Shown: positions 1-8,731, counted from the stretch's first letter. The stretch: DNA of 24,233 nt from Prolixibacteraceae bacterium (GCA_017998095.1 JAGODU010000055.1:1-24233), one strand, 5' to 3'. The notes: generated by a model from the sequence alone, not told the origin. Made by a program: numbers and translations.

Positions 1-260
1 ACTTTATGTAAATGAATACTAACAGGGGGTAAATTATATTCGCATTGTAAGAGCCGGTATGCCTTAACTACAATATTGTCACCTGAATCAGGTATTTGTA
101 TTCCGGAAGTAGAAAAATTAAATGAATTTGAATAATTGATTTCTAAAATATCACATAAACTTAAAGGGAAAAATATTGTTTCGAGATCATGAAAGTTATC
201 TAACCTTTTTCTTAAAATGTTTAATCCAATATTTATTTTACAATTTGGAAAGAGTATCAT
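1..260 (-). CDS. ispE: 4-diphosphocytidyl-2-C-methyl-D-erythritol kinase, N-terminal part (cut by window edge)
   Basis: The minus strand is open from an ATG at 260 to the window edge, giving the first 86 residues. They match the N-terminus of IspE, the GHMP kinase that phosphorylates CDP-methylerythritol in the MEP isoprenoid pathway. Visible are the family's opening MILFPNCKINIGLNI (the Lys-Ile-Asn segment of the substrate site), then RLDNFHDLETIFFPL, matching the usual R-DG-YH-LET-F--I, and later DNIVVKAYRLL, matching the DN-V-KA helix. The glycine-rich ATP loop lies beyond the edge. The cytoplasmic enzyme is normally about 270-290 residues, so roughly a third is present. A minus-strand terminator at 305-330 separates it from the small gene upstream, so it should have its own promoter; I found no convincing one. 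Family call is confident; activity cannot be judged from this fragment. Confidence 0.88.
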   Translation of the reverse strand, partial: MILFPNCKINIGLNILRKRLDNFHDLETIFFPLSLCDILEINYSNSFNFSTSGIQIPDSGDNIVVKAYRLLQCEYNLPPVSIHLHK

Positions 261-295
261 AAAAAGAAGTTATGAAATTTTGAAGAAAGAAACGA

Positions 296-309
296 ATTTT
301 CCGGAAAAT
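296..309. promoter_or_regulatory. Perfect 14-bp palindrome upstream of ispE
   Basis: ATTTTCCGGAAAAT is a perfect inverted repeat 36 bp before the ispE start. It overlaps the T-rich tail of the terminator at 305-330. It could be a repressor site for ispE or simply extend the terminator. Only the symmetry is seen; function is a guess. Confidence 0.25.
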
Positions 310-330
310 AAAAAAGCCTCTTAATGAGGC
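305..330 (-). terminator. Rho-independent terminator of the small membrane peptide gene
   Basis: Read on the minus strand, a 5-bp all-GC-flanked stem GCCTC/GAGGC with a 5-base loop is followed directly by TTTTTTATTTT. The plus strand has no T-run after the stem, so it works for minus-strand transcripts. It lies 52 bp after the stop codon of the 28-codon gene at 383-469 and just before ispE. Confidence 0.75.
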
Positions 331-382
331 AACATTCCTTATTTCATAATAAAAAAATCAAATAATATTTTAAAGTATCTTA

Positions 383-469
383 TTAATGTGCTTTTTTGCT
401 TGATTCTGATACAAAAGCCAGACCAACTGCTACAAAAAAGATTACTACTGCTATTACTATATAAATCAT
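383..469 (-). CDS. 28-residue single-span membrane peptide, unrecognised
   Basis: A 28-codon reading frame starts at ATG 469 and ends with TAA at 383-385. The product begins MIYIVIAVVIFFVAVGLAFV, about 20 uninterrupted hydrophobic residues, and ends in a short polar tail, SESSKKAH. That is the shape of a single-pass inner-membrane microprotein, possibly with the Lys/His tail in the cytoplasm. Three signs say it is a real gene: a good Bacteroidota-type promoter at 487-517 placing the transcript start about 10 bases upstream, a minus-strand terminator 52 bp after the stop, and a product with clear topology. No Shine-Dalgarno site is visible. I do not recognise the family. Its size resembles membrane-complex accessory peptides such as KdpF or CydX, but the sequence gives no link to those. 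Confidence 0.6.
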   Translation of the reverse strand: MIYIVIAVVIFFVAVGLAFVSESSKKAH

Positions 470-486
470 TGCATTTAGGTTTTAAT

Positions 487-517
487 CAAAATTACGACAC
501 TTTTATATAAAAGTCAA
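487..517 (-). promoter_or_regulatory. Bacteroidota-type promoter for the 28-residue peptide gene
   Basis: On the minus strand TTG (515-517) is followed after exactly 20 bases by TAATTTTG (487-494), an exact match to the -7 element TAnnTTTG with the expected -33 TTG. The predicted start site is near 480, giving a leader of about 10 bases. This is the best promoter match in the window. Confidence 0.65.
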
Positions 518-573
518 TTGATTATCAACATTATTGACGAAACATCAAATCTGTTTGACGAATACAAACATTT

Positions 574-699
574 AGTGGGTTAAAAATTCATATTACTGTG
601 ACTAAAAAAGAATAAAAGTGGATTAAATTCATTATTTAATAATTAATCAAAGACAGAGATAGCATAATTATAAAAAGTAAGTGGATTAAAATTTATTAT
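574..699. repeat. Three iterated direct repeats upstream of homoserine dehydrogenase
   Basis: The motif AGTGGRTTAAA followed by an A/T-rich tail occurs three times: from 574 (AGTGGGTTAAAAATTCATAT), 617 (AGTGGATTAAATTCATTAT) and 680 (AGTGGATTAAAATTTATTAT). Start-to-start distances are 43 and 63 bp, the latter six helical turns. The last copy runs into TATCTTTC at 697-704, a 7-of-8 match to the -7 element about 22 bases before the hom start. The array could be an operator for a repressor or activator of hom, or of the divergent small gene. No protein is known to bind it. Confidence 0.45.
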
Positions 700-726
700 C
701 TTTCGTCGTTTTTCAATAATTAAGAA

Positions 727-2046
727 ATGGATACATTAAATATAGCCATCCTCGGATGTGGTACCGTTGGCGGAGGAGTTGCACAGATTATTTCAGAAAT
801 CAATTCTGATATTAATATCAGGGCAAAAAAGAAAATAGTCCTTAAGAAAATAGTTGAAATAAATCCTAAAGTTGCTTCATCAAGATTTAATATTCCCCTC
901 GATTTGTTTTGTGGAGGAGGTAAAGATTTATCAAAAGAAGAAGCAAACAAATACATCAGGGAAATTATCAATTCTGTTGATATCCAACTCGTTGTTGAAA
1001 CAATAGGAGGTACAAGTGATTTTGTTTATAATACTTGTCTGGAAATTGTAAAGTCTGGAAAACACCTGGTAACTGCAAATAAGGCATTATTAGCTGAAAG
1101 AGGTAAAAATATATTTGATGCTGCAGAAGAATCGAATGTTAAAATAGGTTTTGAAGCTGCAGTCTGCGGAGCAATTCCTATTGTAAAAACTATAAAAGAA
1201 AATTTTACCGGTGATAAAATCATCTCATTGTCAGGTATAATGAATGGCACCAGCAATTACATCCTGACTCAAATGCAAAATGAAAGTCTGAGTTTTGATA
1301 CTGCCTTAAAACTAGCTCAGGAAAATGGATATGCTGAGGCTGATCCTTTTCTTGACATAAGTGGCGGGGATGCCGGACATAAACTGATTCTTCTCATTAA
1401 GCTTGCCTACGGAATAGATGTAGGTATGGATGAGCTTTCAATAACCGGAATACAAAAGATTGCAAAAGAAGACATTGATTTTGCACGAGAAATTGGGGCA
1501 ACAATAAAACTCATTTGCTTTGCAAAGAAAGAAAACGGAGATATTTATGCAGCAGTGAAACCAATGATGGTTAAAAACTCTAACTTTTTATCAGATGTAA
1601 ATGGTACAACAAATGCTGTAAAAATTAATAACAAATATTCTGGTCAACACATTCTTGTAGGTAAAGGGGCAGGGTCAACAGAAACAGCAATGTCAATAGT
1701 TTCTGATATAATATTCATTGCCCGATATGGTAAGAATATAAACAATACTGCTCCAAAACAGGAAAGAAAATTTGCTGATGCCAATGTCTTTGAATTTCCT
1801 TATATCATAACATTCCACACCGGTAATGTTCCCGGGACAACCGGATTTATAACAACAGCAATTGGTAATCAGTCGATAAACATTGAAACAGTAAGTCACA
1901 ACAGGCATGAAGGAGAAAAAGCAACATTCTCCATTGTAACTATGCCATGTACCTTAAAGCAAATTGAAAAGGCAGTTGAAGAAATTCAAAAGGAAAAACC
2001 GGGGATGCTTCAAAGCGAGCCCAAAATTATGCCTATTCTTTATTAA
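727..2046 (+). CDS. hom: Homoserine dehydrogenase, monofunctional, with ACT domain
   Basis: NAD(P)H-dependent reduction of aspartate semialdehyde to homoserine, the branch point to threonine and methionine, in the cytoplasm. The 439-residue protein begins with a Rossmann fold carrying GCGTVGGG (residues 10-17). The catalytic domain shows TANKALLAE (the lysine contacts substrate), then GIMNGTSNYILTQM and ADPFLDISGGDAGHKL, the conserved acidic/lysine active-site stretch. Residues from about 355 form an ACT domain (HTGNVPGTTGF and what follows), the usual site for threonine feedback inhibition. There is no N-terminal aspartokinase, unlike the bifunctional ThrA found in many Bacteroidota. The ATG at 727 is the natural start: the Rossmann strand begins at residue 4. 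It faces gcvP tail to tail with only 15 bp between the stops. Confidence 0.95.
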   Translation: MDTLNIAILGCGTVGGGVAQIISEINSDINIRAKKKIVLKKIVEINPKVASSRFNIPLDLFCGGGKDLSKEEANKYIREIINSVDIQLVVETIGGTSDFVYNTCLEIVKSGKHLVTANKALLAERGKNIFDAAEESNVKIGFEAAVCGAIPIVKTIKENFTGDKIISLSGIMNGTSNYILTQMQNESLSFDTALKLAQENGYAEADPFLDISGGDAGHKLILLIKLAYGIDVGMDELSITGIQKIAKEDIDFAREIGATIKLICFAKKENGDIYAAVKPMMVKNSNFLSDVNGTTNAVKINNKYSGQHILVGKGAGSTETAMSIVSDIIFIARYGKNINNTAPKQERKFADANVFEFPYIITFHTGNVPGTTGFITTAIGNQSINIETVSHNRHEGEKATFSIVTMPCTLKQIEKAVEEIQKEKPGMLQSEPKIMPILY

Positions 2047-2061
2047 TATCTTTTAATTAAA

Positions 2062-4908
2062 CTAACAGGTACAAACCAGGTTTCTGTCTCCAAAAGCATC
2101 ATCAATTCTGGTTACTGAAGGCCAGAACTTATTTTCTTTTATCCATTCTAAAGGAAATGCAGCTTTTACCCTTGAGTAGTTATGATTCCATTCATCATTA
2201 ACAACCATCTCCTGAGTATGAGGCGCATTTTTCAATACATTATCAACAGGATCAGCTGCACCTGATTCAACATCTTTTATTTCAAGGAATATTGAATTCA
2301 TTGTCTCAATAAAACGATCAAGCTCATACTTGGATTCGCTTTCTGTAGGTTCTATCATAAGTGTTCCATGTACAGGAAATGAAAGTGTAGGAGCATGAAA
2401 CCCATAATCCATGAGTCGTTTGGCAATATCTGATTCAGTAATTCCTGATGATTGTTTTAAGTGTCTGCATTCGAGTATCATTTCATGTGCTACCCTCCCC
2501 TTTTCTCCTGTATAAACAATTCCAAAATTGTCTTTCAAAAAATGAGCTATGTAATTAGCATTTAAAATTGCTACTTCAGAAGCTTTTCTTAAGCCATCTC
2601 CACCCAGCATTTTTATATAGCCATATGATATAGGAAGAATAGAAGCACTACCCCATGGAGCAGCTGAAACAGCATGAGCACCAACATGACCATTATTCAT
2701 TACAGTATGAGAAGGGAGAAATTCAATCAGATGGCCGGCAACAGCTATAGGTCCAACTCCGGGGCCTCCCCCACCATGAGGTATTGCAAATGTCTTATGA
2801 AGATTCAAATGACAAACATCAGCTCCAATCTTACCCGGACTTGTTATCCCAACCTGAGCATTCATATTTGCACCATCCATGTAAACCTGTCCGCCATAAG
2901 AATGAATAATATTGCATATTTCAACAACAGAGGCTTCAAATACACCATGAGTTGATGGATATGTAATCATCAGGGCAGCAAGTTTATCTTTGTACTCTTC
3001 AGCTTTTAGTTTCAAGGCTTCTACATCAATATTCCCTCTTTCATCACAAGGAGTTACAATCACTTCCATGCCTGCCATAACTGCACTGGCCGGATTTGTT
3101 CCATGTGCTGATGATGGAATAAGACAAATATTCCTGTGACCTTCATTTCTGCTATTATGAAAATCCCTTATGACCATTAACCCTGCATATTCACCTGCTG
3201 CACCTGAATTAGGCATAAGGCTGACATCAGCAAAACCGGTAATCTTGGCTAAATCTTTCTTAAGCTCTTCCATCATAATCTGATATCCCATTGCCTGATT
3301 TTTAGGAACAAAAGGATGAATACCGTTAAATTCAAGCCAGCTTAATGGTAACATTTCTGTTGCAGCATTTAACTTCATTGTACATGAACCTAATGAAATC
3401 ATTGAATGAGTTAAAGAAATATCTCTGTGTTCAAGTTTCTTGATATATCTTACCATCTCAGTTTCTGATCGGTATCTGTTAAAAATCTCATGCTGAAGAT
3501 ATTGGGTATTACGGGCATACTTCTTATTTATAACTTTTTCGCCCGGGTATTCAGTAAAAACAGGTATACTTTTATTAGCTGCCTTTGCAAAAACCTCAAC
3601 AATCCAGTTTATATCTTCAACATTGGTTGTTTCATCTATGCTAAGTCCTACCTCCCCATTATCAAAATATCTGAAATTCATTTTCAATTCAACAGAAAGC
3701 CAGCTGATATCTTCAACCTTTACATGCCTTGGAAGGCTGAATCTTATAGTATCAAAGAAATCGCTATTCATTTGTTTATAGCCAAGCTTTTCAATTTCCC
3801 CGGATAATAATGAAGTAATGGAGTGAATCCTTGCTGCTATTGAGTAAATTCCTCTTGGTCCGTGATATACAGCATAAAACCCTGCCATAATCGCTAATAA
3901 AGCCTGAGATGTACAAATATTTGAAGTGGCTTTTTCTCTTTTAATATGTTGCTCTCTGGTTTGAAGTGCCATTCTCAAAGCTCTTTTTCCATCAGCATCT
4001 CTTGAAATTCCAATTATTCTGCCCGGCATACTCCTTTTAAACTCATCTTTTGTAGCAAAGAAAGCAGCATGAGGACCTCCATAACCCATTGGAATACCAA
4101 ATCTTTGAGAACTGCCAAAACAAATATCTGCTCCCCACTCTCCGGGAGGAGTCAGTAAAGCAAGACTAAGGAGATCAGCAGCAACGGCAACTTTACACTC
4201 TTTTTCATGAGCAGCGTTAACGAACGATTTATAATCTTCAATATTTCCTTCTGAATTTGGATATTGAATAATGACACCAAATACTTTGTCATCAAACTCA
4301 AATTTCTTGTAATCACCAGTTATTATTTTAATTCCCAGAGGTTCAGATCTGGTAATAAGAACATCAAGTGTTTGCGGCCAAATCTTACTGTCCGCAAAAA
4401 GTATATCTGCTTCATTTTTTTTCTGATCTTTTGTCCTTGAAGAGAACATCATAATCATAGCTTCTGCAGCAGCAGTCGCTTCATCAAGAAGCGATGCGTT
4501 TGCTATTTCCAGTCCGGTAAAATCACATATCATGGTCTGAAAATTCAAAAGTGCTTCAAGCCTTCCTTGCGAGATCTCTGCCTGATACGGTGTATATGAT
4601 GTATACCAAACAGGATTTTCAAAAACATTCCTGAGAATAACGGCAGGAGTTATAGTATCGTAATAACCCATTCCAATATAAGTATTGAAAACCTTGTTCA
4701 TTTGAGCAAGGTCGTGAATCTTGCGATAATACTGGCGCTCTGAGAGTCCGGGACCTAAGTCTAAGGGTTGATCAAGCCTGATACTTTCAGGTACTGTCTG
4801 ATTAATTAACTCTTCCATTGAGTTTACACCAATGGTTTTAAGCATGCTCTCTATCTCGTGGGATCTTGGACCAATATGTCTCCATCCGAATTTATCGTTC
4901 TTAATCAC
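2062..4908 (-). CDS. gcvP: Glycine dehydrogenase (decarboxylating), P-protein of the glycine cleavage system
   Basis: The PLP-dependent P-protein decarboxylates glycine and passes the aminomethyl group to the lipoyl arm of the H-protein. At 948 residues it is the full-length single-chain form with both halves, not the split GcvPA/GcvPB type. The N-terminus has the conserved RHIGP; the middle has [11 protein letters not shown]; the cofactor lysine is K705 in [18 protein letters not shown], with its glycine-rich loop. The start codon is GTG (4906-4908): the next upstream codons reach a TAG at 4930-4932 without an ATG, and the conserved RHIGP lies only 10 residues in, so a later start would remove family sequence. 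A -7 promoter element at 4937-4944 fits this start. The other glycine cleavage genes (gcvT, gcvH) are not in the window. Confidence 0.97.
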   Translation of the reverse strand: MIKNDKFGWRHIGPRSHEIESMLKTIGVNSMEELINQTVPESIRLDQPLDLGPGLSERQYYRKIHDLAQMNKVFNTYIGMGYYDTITPAVILRNVFENPVWYTSYTPYQAEISQGRLEALLNFQTMICDFTGLEIANASLLDEATAAAEAMIMMFSSRTKDQKKNEADILFADSKIWPQTLDVLITRSEPLGIKIITGDYKKFEFDDKVFGVIIQYPNSEGNIEDYKSFVNAAHEKECKVAVAADLLSLALLTPPGEWGADICFGSSQRFGIPMGYGGPHAAFFATKDEFKRSMPGRIIGISRDADGKRALRMALQTREQHIKREKATSNICTSQALLAIMAGFYAVYHGPRGIYSIAARIHSITSLLSGEIEKLGYKQMNSDFFDTIRFSLPRHVKVEDISWLSVELKMNFRYFDNGEVGLSIDETTNVEDINWIVEVFAKAANKSIPVFTEYPGEKVINKKYARNTQYLQHEIFNRYRSETEMVRYIKKLEHRDISLTHSMISLGSCTMKLNAATEMLPLSWLEFNGIHPFVPKNQAMGYQIMMEELKKDLAKITGFADVSLMPNSGAAGEYAGLMVIRDFHNSRNEGHRNICLIPSSAHGTNPASAVMAGMEVIVTPCDERGNIDVEALKLKAEEYKDKLAALMITYPSTHGVFEASVVEICNIIHSYGGQVYMDGANMNAQVGITSPGKIGADVCHLNLHKTFAIPHGGGGPGVGPIAVAGHLIEFLPSHTVMNNGHVGAHAVSAAPWGSASILPISYGYIKMLGGDGLRKASEVAILNANYIAHFLKDNFGIVYTGEKGRVAHEMILECRHLKQSSGITESDIAKRLMDYGFHAPTLSFPVHGTLMIEPTESESKYELDRFIETMNSIFLEIKDVESGAADPVDNVLKNAPHTQEMVVNDEWNHNYSRVKAAFPLEWIKENKFWPSVTRIDDAFGDRNLVCTC

Positions 4909-4936
4909 AGCAAATGTATTTATAGAATTCTATTTA

Positions 4937-4944
4937 CAAAGATA
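4937..4944 (-). promoter_or_regulatory. -7 promoter element for gcvP
   Basis: The minus strand reads TATCTTTG, an exact TAnnTTTG match, 29 bases upstream of the GTG start. The region where a -33 TTG is expected is only T-rich. It indicates that gcvP can be transcribed separately from the pcm operon 63 bp upstream. Confidence 0.5.
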
Positions 4945-4971
4945 TGCTATTTGAAATGGAAAAAAATGACT

Positions 4972-5607
4972 TTACCTCAGAAACGGATTTAAAACTCTTT
5001 CGTCAGCAATTGTAGTAGCAGAATCATGACCGGGATATATAATTACATTATCAGGTAAAGAAAGAAGCTTTTCCTTAATGCTTACAATCAAGCTATTATA
5101 ATCACCTCCCGGCAAATCAGTCCTGCCTATGCTTCCTTTGAAAAGGCTGTCCCCGCTTATAATAATTTTTGATTCAGGAGAATAAAAGCATAATCCTCCG
5201 GGTGAATGTCCGGGTATAGATATCACCTTCAGATAGCTGTTGCCGAATAAAACTTCATCCCCATCATTCAAATATTTTTCTGCTGGTTTTACCTCAGAAA
5301 TCCGGAATCCAAACATAGAAGCCTGCATAACAGAAGATTCAACTAAAAATGAATCTTCTGAATTTATTTCCCAATTAAGATTATAGATTTCTCTGCACCT
5401 TTCTACACCAAGAATGTGATCGAAATGACAATGGGTATTTATTAATCTTATAGGTTTAAGATTATTATCTTTAAAAAAATTATCCATTCTTTCAAACTCT
5501 CTGTCATTTGAAAAGCCCGGATCTATTATCACACATTCTTTTGTTTCATCCCATAAAATATAGGTGTTTTCCTGTATCGGATTAAAGACAAAAAGTTTTA
5601 ATTCCAT
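4972..5607 (-). CDS. Metallo-beta-lactamase-fold hydrolase, glyoxalase II-like
   Basis: A 211-residue cytoplasmic hydrolase of the hydroxyacylglutathione hydrolase-like branch. The metal site is complete: THCHFDH at residues 58-64 (HxHxDH), then GHSPGG, SGDSLFKGSIGRTDLPGG, where the aspartate bridges two metals, and PGHD near the C-terminus. There is no signal peptide. The protein lacks the extra C-terminal glutathione-binding domain of classical glyoxalase II (about 250 residues), so its thioester substrate is unknown; such short forms are common in Bacteroidota. It lies 18 bp downstream of pcm and probably shares its transcript; gcvP follows 63 bp later with its own promoter. Family call is firm, substrate is not. 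Confidence 0.88.
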   Translation of the reverse strand: MELKLFVFNPIQENTYILWDETKECVIIDPGFSNDREFERMDNFFKDNNLKPIRLINTHCHFDHILGVERCREIYNLNWEINSEDSFLVESSVMQASMFGFRISEVKPAEKYLNDGDEVLFGNSYLKVISIPGHSPGGLCFYSPESKIIISGDSLFKGSIGRTDLPGGDYNSLIVSIKEKLLSLPDNVIIYPGHDSATTIADERVLNPFLR

Positions 5608-5625
5608 TTATAATTGTTTAAAAAT

Positions 5626-6279
5626 TTACATTGATTCACTTGTGCCTTTAAGCATTGGGACAAAAGAAAAATTCCCATAATGCTTTTCATCAAATTCTCT
5701 TTCACTTATCCTTGTAACAACAGTCATTATTTGATGATGTTCACTATTCACCGGAATAACTAATCTGCCATCAATTTTAAGCTGAGTCTTTAAATCATCC
5801 GGAATATAAGGAGCTGCTGCAGTAACAACAATACCATCAAAAGGTCCGTATGATGGTAAGCCTTTATAACCATCTCCAAAGAAAAATCTTGGATTATATC
5901 CGATAGAAGGTAGAAATTGTTGAACTTTTAAATATAATTCTCTTTGTCTTTCAATGGTAAAAACTCTCGCTCCCAATTCAATAAGAACTGCTGCCTGATA
6001 TCCTGAACCTGTACCTATTTCAAGTATTTTATCATTAGGAGAGACCTTTAAGAGTTGAGTCTGATATGCAACTGTAAATGGCTGGGATATAGTCTGACCT
6101 GCCCCTATCGGAAAGGCTTGATCACGATAAGCAAAATTAAGAAATCCACTTTCCATAAAAAGATGCCGTGGAACTTTTCCTATTGCTTCAAGAATCAACT
6201 TGTCTGTAATTCCCTTTTTTTCAATCTCTTCTAGAAGTCTTTTACGCATCCCCTGATGCAAAACTGAATCATTAATCAT
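5626..6279 (-). CDS. pcm: Protein-L-isoaspartate O-methyltransferase
   Basis: Methylates abnormal L-isoaspartyl residues in damaged proteins using S-adenosylmethionine, starting their repair to aspartate. The 217-residue length is typical. The family signature IGAGQTISQPFTVAYQTQLL lies at residues 58-77, and the SAM-binding loop ILEIGTGSGYQAAVL at 85-99. Further on come FGDGYKG and FDGIVVTAAAP, the usual motif II region, and LVIPV. No signal peptide, so cytoplasmic. It is the first gene of a likely two-gene operon with the glyoxalase II-like hydrolase (18 bp apart), and is divergent from the gene at 6364 across an 84-bp spacer that holds its promoter. Confidence 0.94.
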   Translation of the reverse strand: MINDSVLHQGMRKRLLEEIEKKGITDKLILEAIGKVPRHLFMESGFLNFAYRDQAFPIGAGQTISQPFTVAYQTQLLKVSPNDKILEIGTGSGYQAAVLIELGARVFTIERQRELYLKVQQFLPSIGYNPRFFFGDGYKGLPSYGPFDGIVVTAAAPYIPDDLKTQLKIDGRLVIPVNSEHHQIMTVVTRISEREFDEKHYGNFSFVPMLKGTSESM

Positions 6280-6297
6280 ATTTTAAAATTCAAAACT

Positions 6298-6305
6298 CAA
6301 AAATA
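6298..6305 (-). promoter_or_regulatory. -7 promoter element for pcm
   Basis: The minus strand reads TATTTTTG, an exact TAnnTTTG match 19 bases before the pcm ATG. No -33 TTG lies at the expected distance, so support is moderate; A/T-rich DNA gives such matches by chance. Confidence 0.4.
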
Positions 6306-6363
6306 ATTGATACATTTAAATATTTATGTTTTGAAGGTAATGTTATTTTAAGATTTTGCTGAG

Positions 6364-7215
6364 ATGATACATTGTTTGCTCACAGGAAATGAAAAGGACA
6401 TTAAATTTTACTCAGAAATTATTTCTAAGGTAAAGTTTTTTCAAGGCATTGATATTTTATATCCTGATGAAAACAATGAAGTCCATATTGATAAATATTC
6501 AGCTAATGAATACGATGCATATATTTTTGTAAGCTATATCAAAAATGCATACCAAATATTTTTAGAATTAATAAAAGCAAAAGCCAATATCTATTTTATT
6601 GATCAGCCATTATTGTCATTAACTGAACTGACTGACCTTGAACAATATATTGATGAATCAGGAAATATAATTCAGGTAGAGATAATTGAAATTCAGCATC
6701 CACTTATGGAAGAATTTATCTCCTCCAAGGGAAGCCAGCTTCTGTTCAGATATAATAAATCTGTTAGCAGCAGAAAACAAATAAGACCTTCTGTTCTTAC
6801 TGCATTAAGCTTTTTAACGCTTATGTCTCCAATGCCTGTCAAAAAAATAGATATCAATACAATAGAAACAACTAATACAGGCAGGCCTTTTATAAAAATA
6901 AGGCTGAAAATGTATGATAGTTCTATCTGCCTTATAATGCTTAAAATTGACAATAAGAATGAACATAGCATACTTATTGAATCAAATATCGGGGTATTTA
7001 CTTTCAACCTGACAGATAATTATCTTGAAAACGTGCATGGTACCCGATTCAAATCAGACAAAATCAGCGACGCTGAATTAATAGAAAAATCGCTTGAATC
7101 TTTTGCAATGAATGTAATTATGAATAAAAAGCCATCATTTTCATTTCACCATTATATCCAGTCTGTTACTGTTTTATCAAAGATTGAAAATATTTTAAAT
7201 GAACATACCTTTTAA
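6364..7215 (+). CDS. Degenerate Gfo/Idh/MocA-like protein, probable pseudo-oxidoreductase
   Basis: A 283-residue protein without signal peptide. Its pattern follows Gfo/Idh/MocA sugar oxidoreductases: YDAYIFVSYIKNAYQIFLEL (residues 50-69) corresponds to the usual 'D-vvI-tp---H---al' strand-helix, and FIDQPLLSLTEL corresponds to the EKP-la-s segment. The ending, SLESFAMNVIMNKKPSFSF, resembles the family's C-terminal 'SF--ai-ngk-P-vs'. Two hallmarks are missing: the N-terminus has LLTGNEKDIKFY instead of a GxGxxG nucleotide loop, and the catalytic EKP is D80-Q81-P82, with glutamine in place of lysine. It may be a non-catalytic relative. It sits 76 bp upstream of the sugar-phosphate transferase on the same strand, suggesting a polysaccharide connection. 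Family assignment is by pattern only and should be treated as tentative. Confidence 0.55.
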   Translation: MIHCLLTGNEKDIKFYSEIISKVKFFQGIDILYPDENNEVHIDKYSANEYDAYIFVSYIKNAYQIFLELIKAKANIYFIDQPLLSLTELTDLEQYIDESGNIIQVEIIEIQHPLMEEFISSKGSQLLFRYNKSVSSRKQIRPSVLTALSFLTLMSPMPVKKIDINTIETTNTGRPFIKIRLKMYDSSICLIMLKIDNKNEHSILIESNIGVFTFNLTDNYLENVHGTRFKSDKISDAELIEKSLESFAMNVIMNKKPSFSFHHYIQSVTVLSKIENILNEHTF

Positions 7216-7230
7216 TCTTCTCAAAAAAAT

Positions 7231-7238
7231 TAGTTTTG
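7231..7238 (+). promoter_or_regulatory. -7 promoter element for the sugar-phosphate transferase
   Basis: TAGTTTTG matches TAnnTTTG exactly, 15 bp after the stop of the upstream gene. A TTTT run at 7210-7213 sits about where the -33 element should be. The leader to the coding start would be about 45-70 bases. Confidence 0.45.
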
Positions 7239-7291
7239 CGCACAATATTTAAAAATCACATCCGTTAAACGATAAGCGATAGGGATATTAT

Positions 7292-8731
7292 TTGAGACCA
7301 ACGAAAATTCTTGTAATGAACAGGCGCAGACAAGTTGTAATTTATATGATTTTTGATGTTTTGGCTGCTGCCATTGCATGGTCTCTGTTTTTTTGTTACA
7401 GAAAGCTTTATATTGAAAAAGGTGTATTCGATTATTTTGATAAGATCCGATTTGATTCTAACTTCTGGATTGCCCTTGTTGCTATTCCTGCTTTCTGGAT
7501 TGCATTTTATTTTATTACAGGATTTTATAAAGATATTTTTAGAAGATCAAGGCTTATTGATCTTTGGCAAACTGCTTTAACAAGTCTTATCGGAGTGACA
7601 ATTATATTCTTCACTTTAATGCTTGATGATGCCATATTAAGCTATAAAACTTATTACCGTTCGTTCTTTACTCTTCTGTCTTTACATTTCTTTATAACCC
7701 TGATCCCTCGTATGATATTGACAACAAGAACAATACATCGGGTGCATAAAAGACAAATCGGATTCAATACTGTTATTATCGGAAGTAATGAACAAGCAGT
7801 TAAGTTGTACAATGAAATGCTGGCGAGTAAAGATCCTACAGGAAATATATTCGTAGGCTTTGTCAATGTTGATGAAAGAAACAAAATCCTCCTTGAAGAG
7901 TATATTCCTAACTTGGGCTCTATTTCTGATCTTCCTAAGATAATCGATGATAATAATATTGAAGAAATAATAATTGCAATTGAAACTTCGGAGCACAATA
8001 AAATTCAGGAAATACTAGGAACTCTTGACTACAGAAGTGTAACTGTAAAAGCAATTCCTGATATGTTTGATATCCTTGCCGGTACTGTTAAAATGAGTAC
8101 TATCTACTCAAGTCCTCTTGTTAAAATTTCCAACGGAATTATGCCGGCCTGGCAGGAAAACATGAAAAGACTTATTGATGTTGTAGGTTCTACATTTGCC
8201 CTTATTATCTTCTTACCATTCTTTCCTTTTGTTTACTTTGGAATAAGATCTTCTTCAAAAGGCCCAATAATATACTCTCAAAAAAGAGTAGGACGATTTG
8301 GAAAAGAATTTACAATATTCAAATTCAGAAGCATGGTTAACAATGCTGAAAAAGGCGGACCTGCACTTTCTTCTCACGATGACCCAAGAATTACAAAGTT
8401 CGGGCAGTTTATGCGCCGCACTCATATTGATGAGATTCCTCAATTTTATAATGTTATTAAAGGCGATATGTCCCTTGTTGGACCCCGCCCTGAAAGATTA
8501 TATTACGTTAACGAAATAAGGAAGATTGCACCTCATTATATCCAACTTCAAAGAATAAGACCCGGTATTACTTCATGGGGGCAAGTAAAATACGGATATG
8601 CTTCAGATATTGACCAAATGGTAGAAAGAATACCTTATGATATCATCTATCTAAAAAATATATCTCTTTACCTTGATTTTAAAATTCTCATTTATACAAT
8701 CATAAATTGCTTCCAGGGGAAGGGTAAATAA
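7292..8731 (+). CDS. Polyprenyl-phosphate sugar-1-phosphate transferase (WbaP/EPS glycosylphosphotransferase type)
   Basis: Transfers a sugar-1-phosphate from a nucleotide sugar to undecaprenyl phosphate at the inner membrane, the first step of capsule, exopolysaccharide or O-antigen synthesis. The N-terminal region has about four to five membrane segments within residues 15-145; a nucleotide-binding-like domain begins at FNTVIIGSNEQAV (about 158); another hydrophobic segment follows KRLIDVVGS (292-300), then the catalytic sugar-transferase domain with FKFRSM, DEIPQ (380-384) and GDMSLVGPRPE (391-401), all intact. Start: the TTG at 7292 has AGGGA upstream, but an in-frame ATG at 7316 (471 residues, beginning MNRRRQ) fits family N-termini at least as well; TTG starts are rare in this phylum. 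The sugar specificity cannot be read. It converges on the DUF4294 gene, 35 bp away. Confidence 0.92.
   Translation: MRPTKILVMNRRRQVVIYMIFDVLAAAIAWSLFFCYRKLYIEKGVFDYFDKIRFDSNFWIALVAIPAFWIAFYFITGFYKDIFRRSRLIDLWQTALTSLIGVTIIFFTLMLDDAILSYKTYYRSFFTLLSLHFFITLIPRMILTTRTIHRVHKRQIGFNTVIIGSNEQAVKLYNEMLASKDPTGNIFVGFVNVDERNKILLEEYIPNLGSISDLPKIIDDNNIEEIIIAIETSEHNKIQEILGTLDYRSVTVKAIPDMFDILAGTVKMSTIYSSPLVKISNGIMPAWQENMKRLIDVVGSTFALIIFLPFFPFVYFGIRSSSKGPIIYSQKRVGRFGKEFTIFKFRSMVNNAEKGGPALSSHDDPRITKFGQFMRRTHIDEIPQFYNVIKGDMSLVGPRPERLYYVNEIRKIAPHYIQLQRIRPGITSWGQVKYGYASDIDQMVERIPYDIIYLKNISLYLDFKILIYTIINCFQGKGK

Noticed and set aside
1..726. tRNA or riboswitch in the left intergenic region
   Set aside because: No cloverleaf or conserved aptamer elements seen; the region is explained by ispE, the small gene, its signals and the repeats.
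2674..2955. Plus-strand frame inside gcvP (93 codons)
   Set aside because: Shadow of the gcvP coding strand with no start signals or recognisable product; the same holds for the other long antisense frames under hom, pheS, the T9SS protein and the oxidoreductase.
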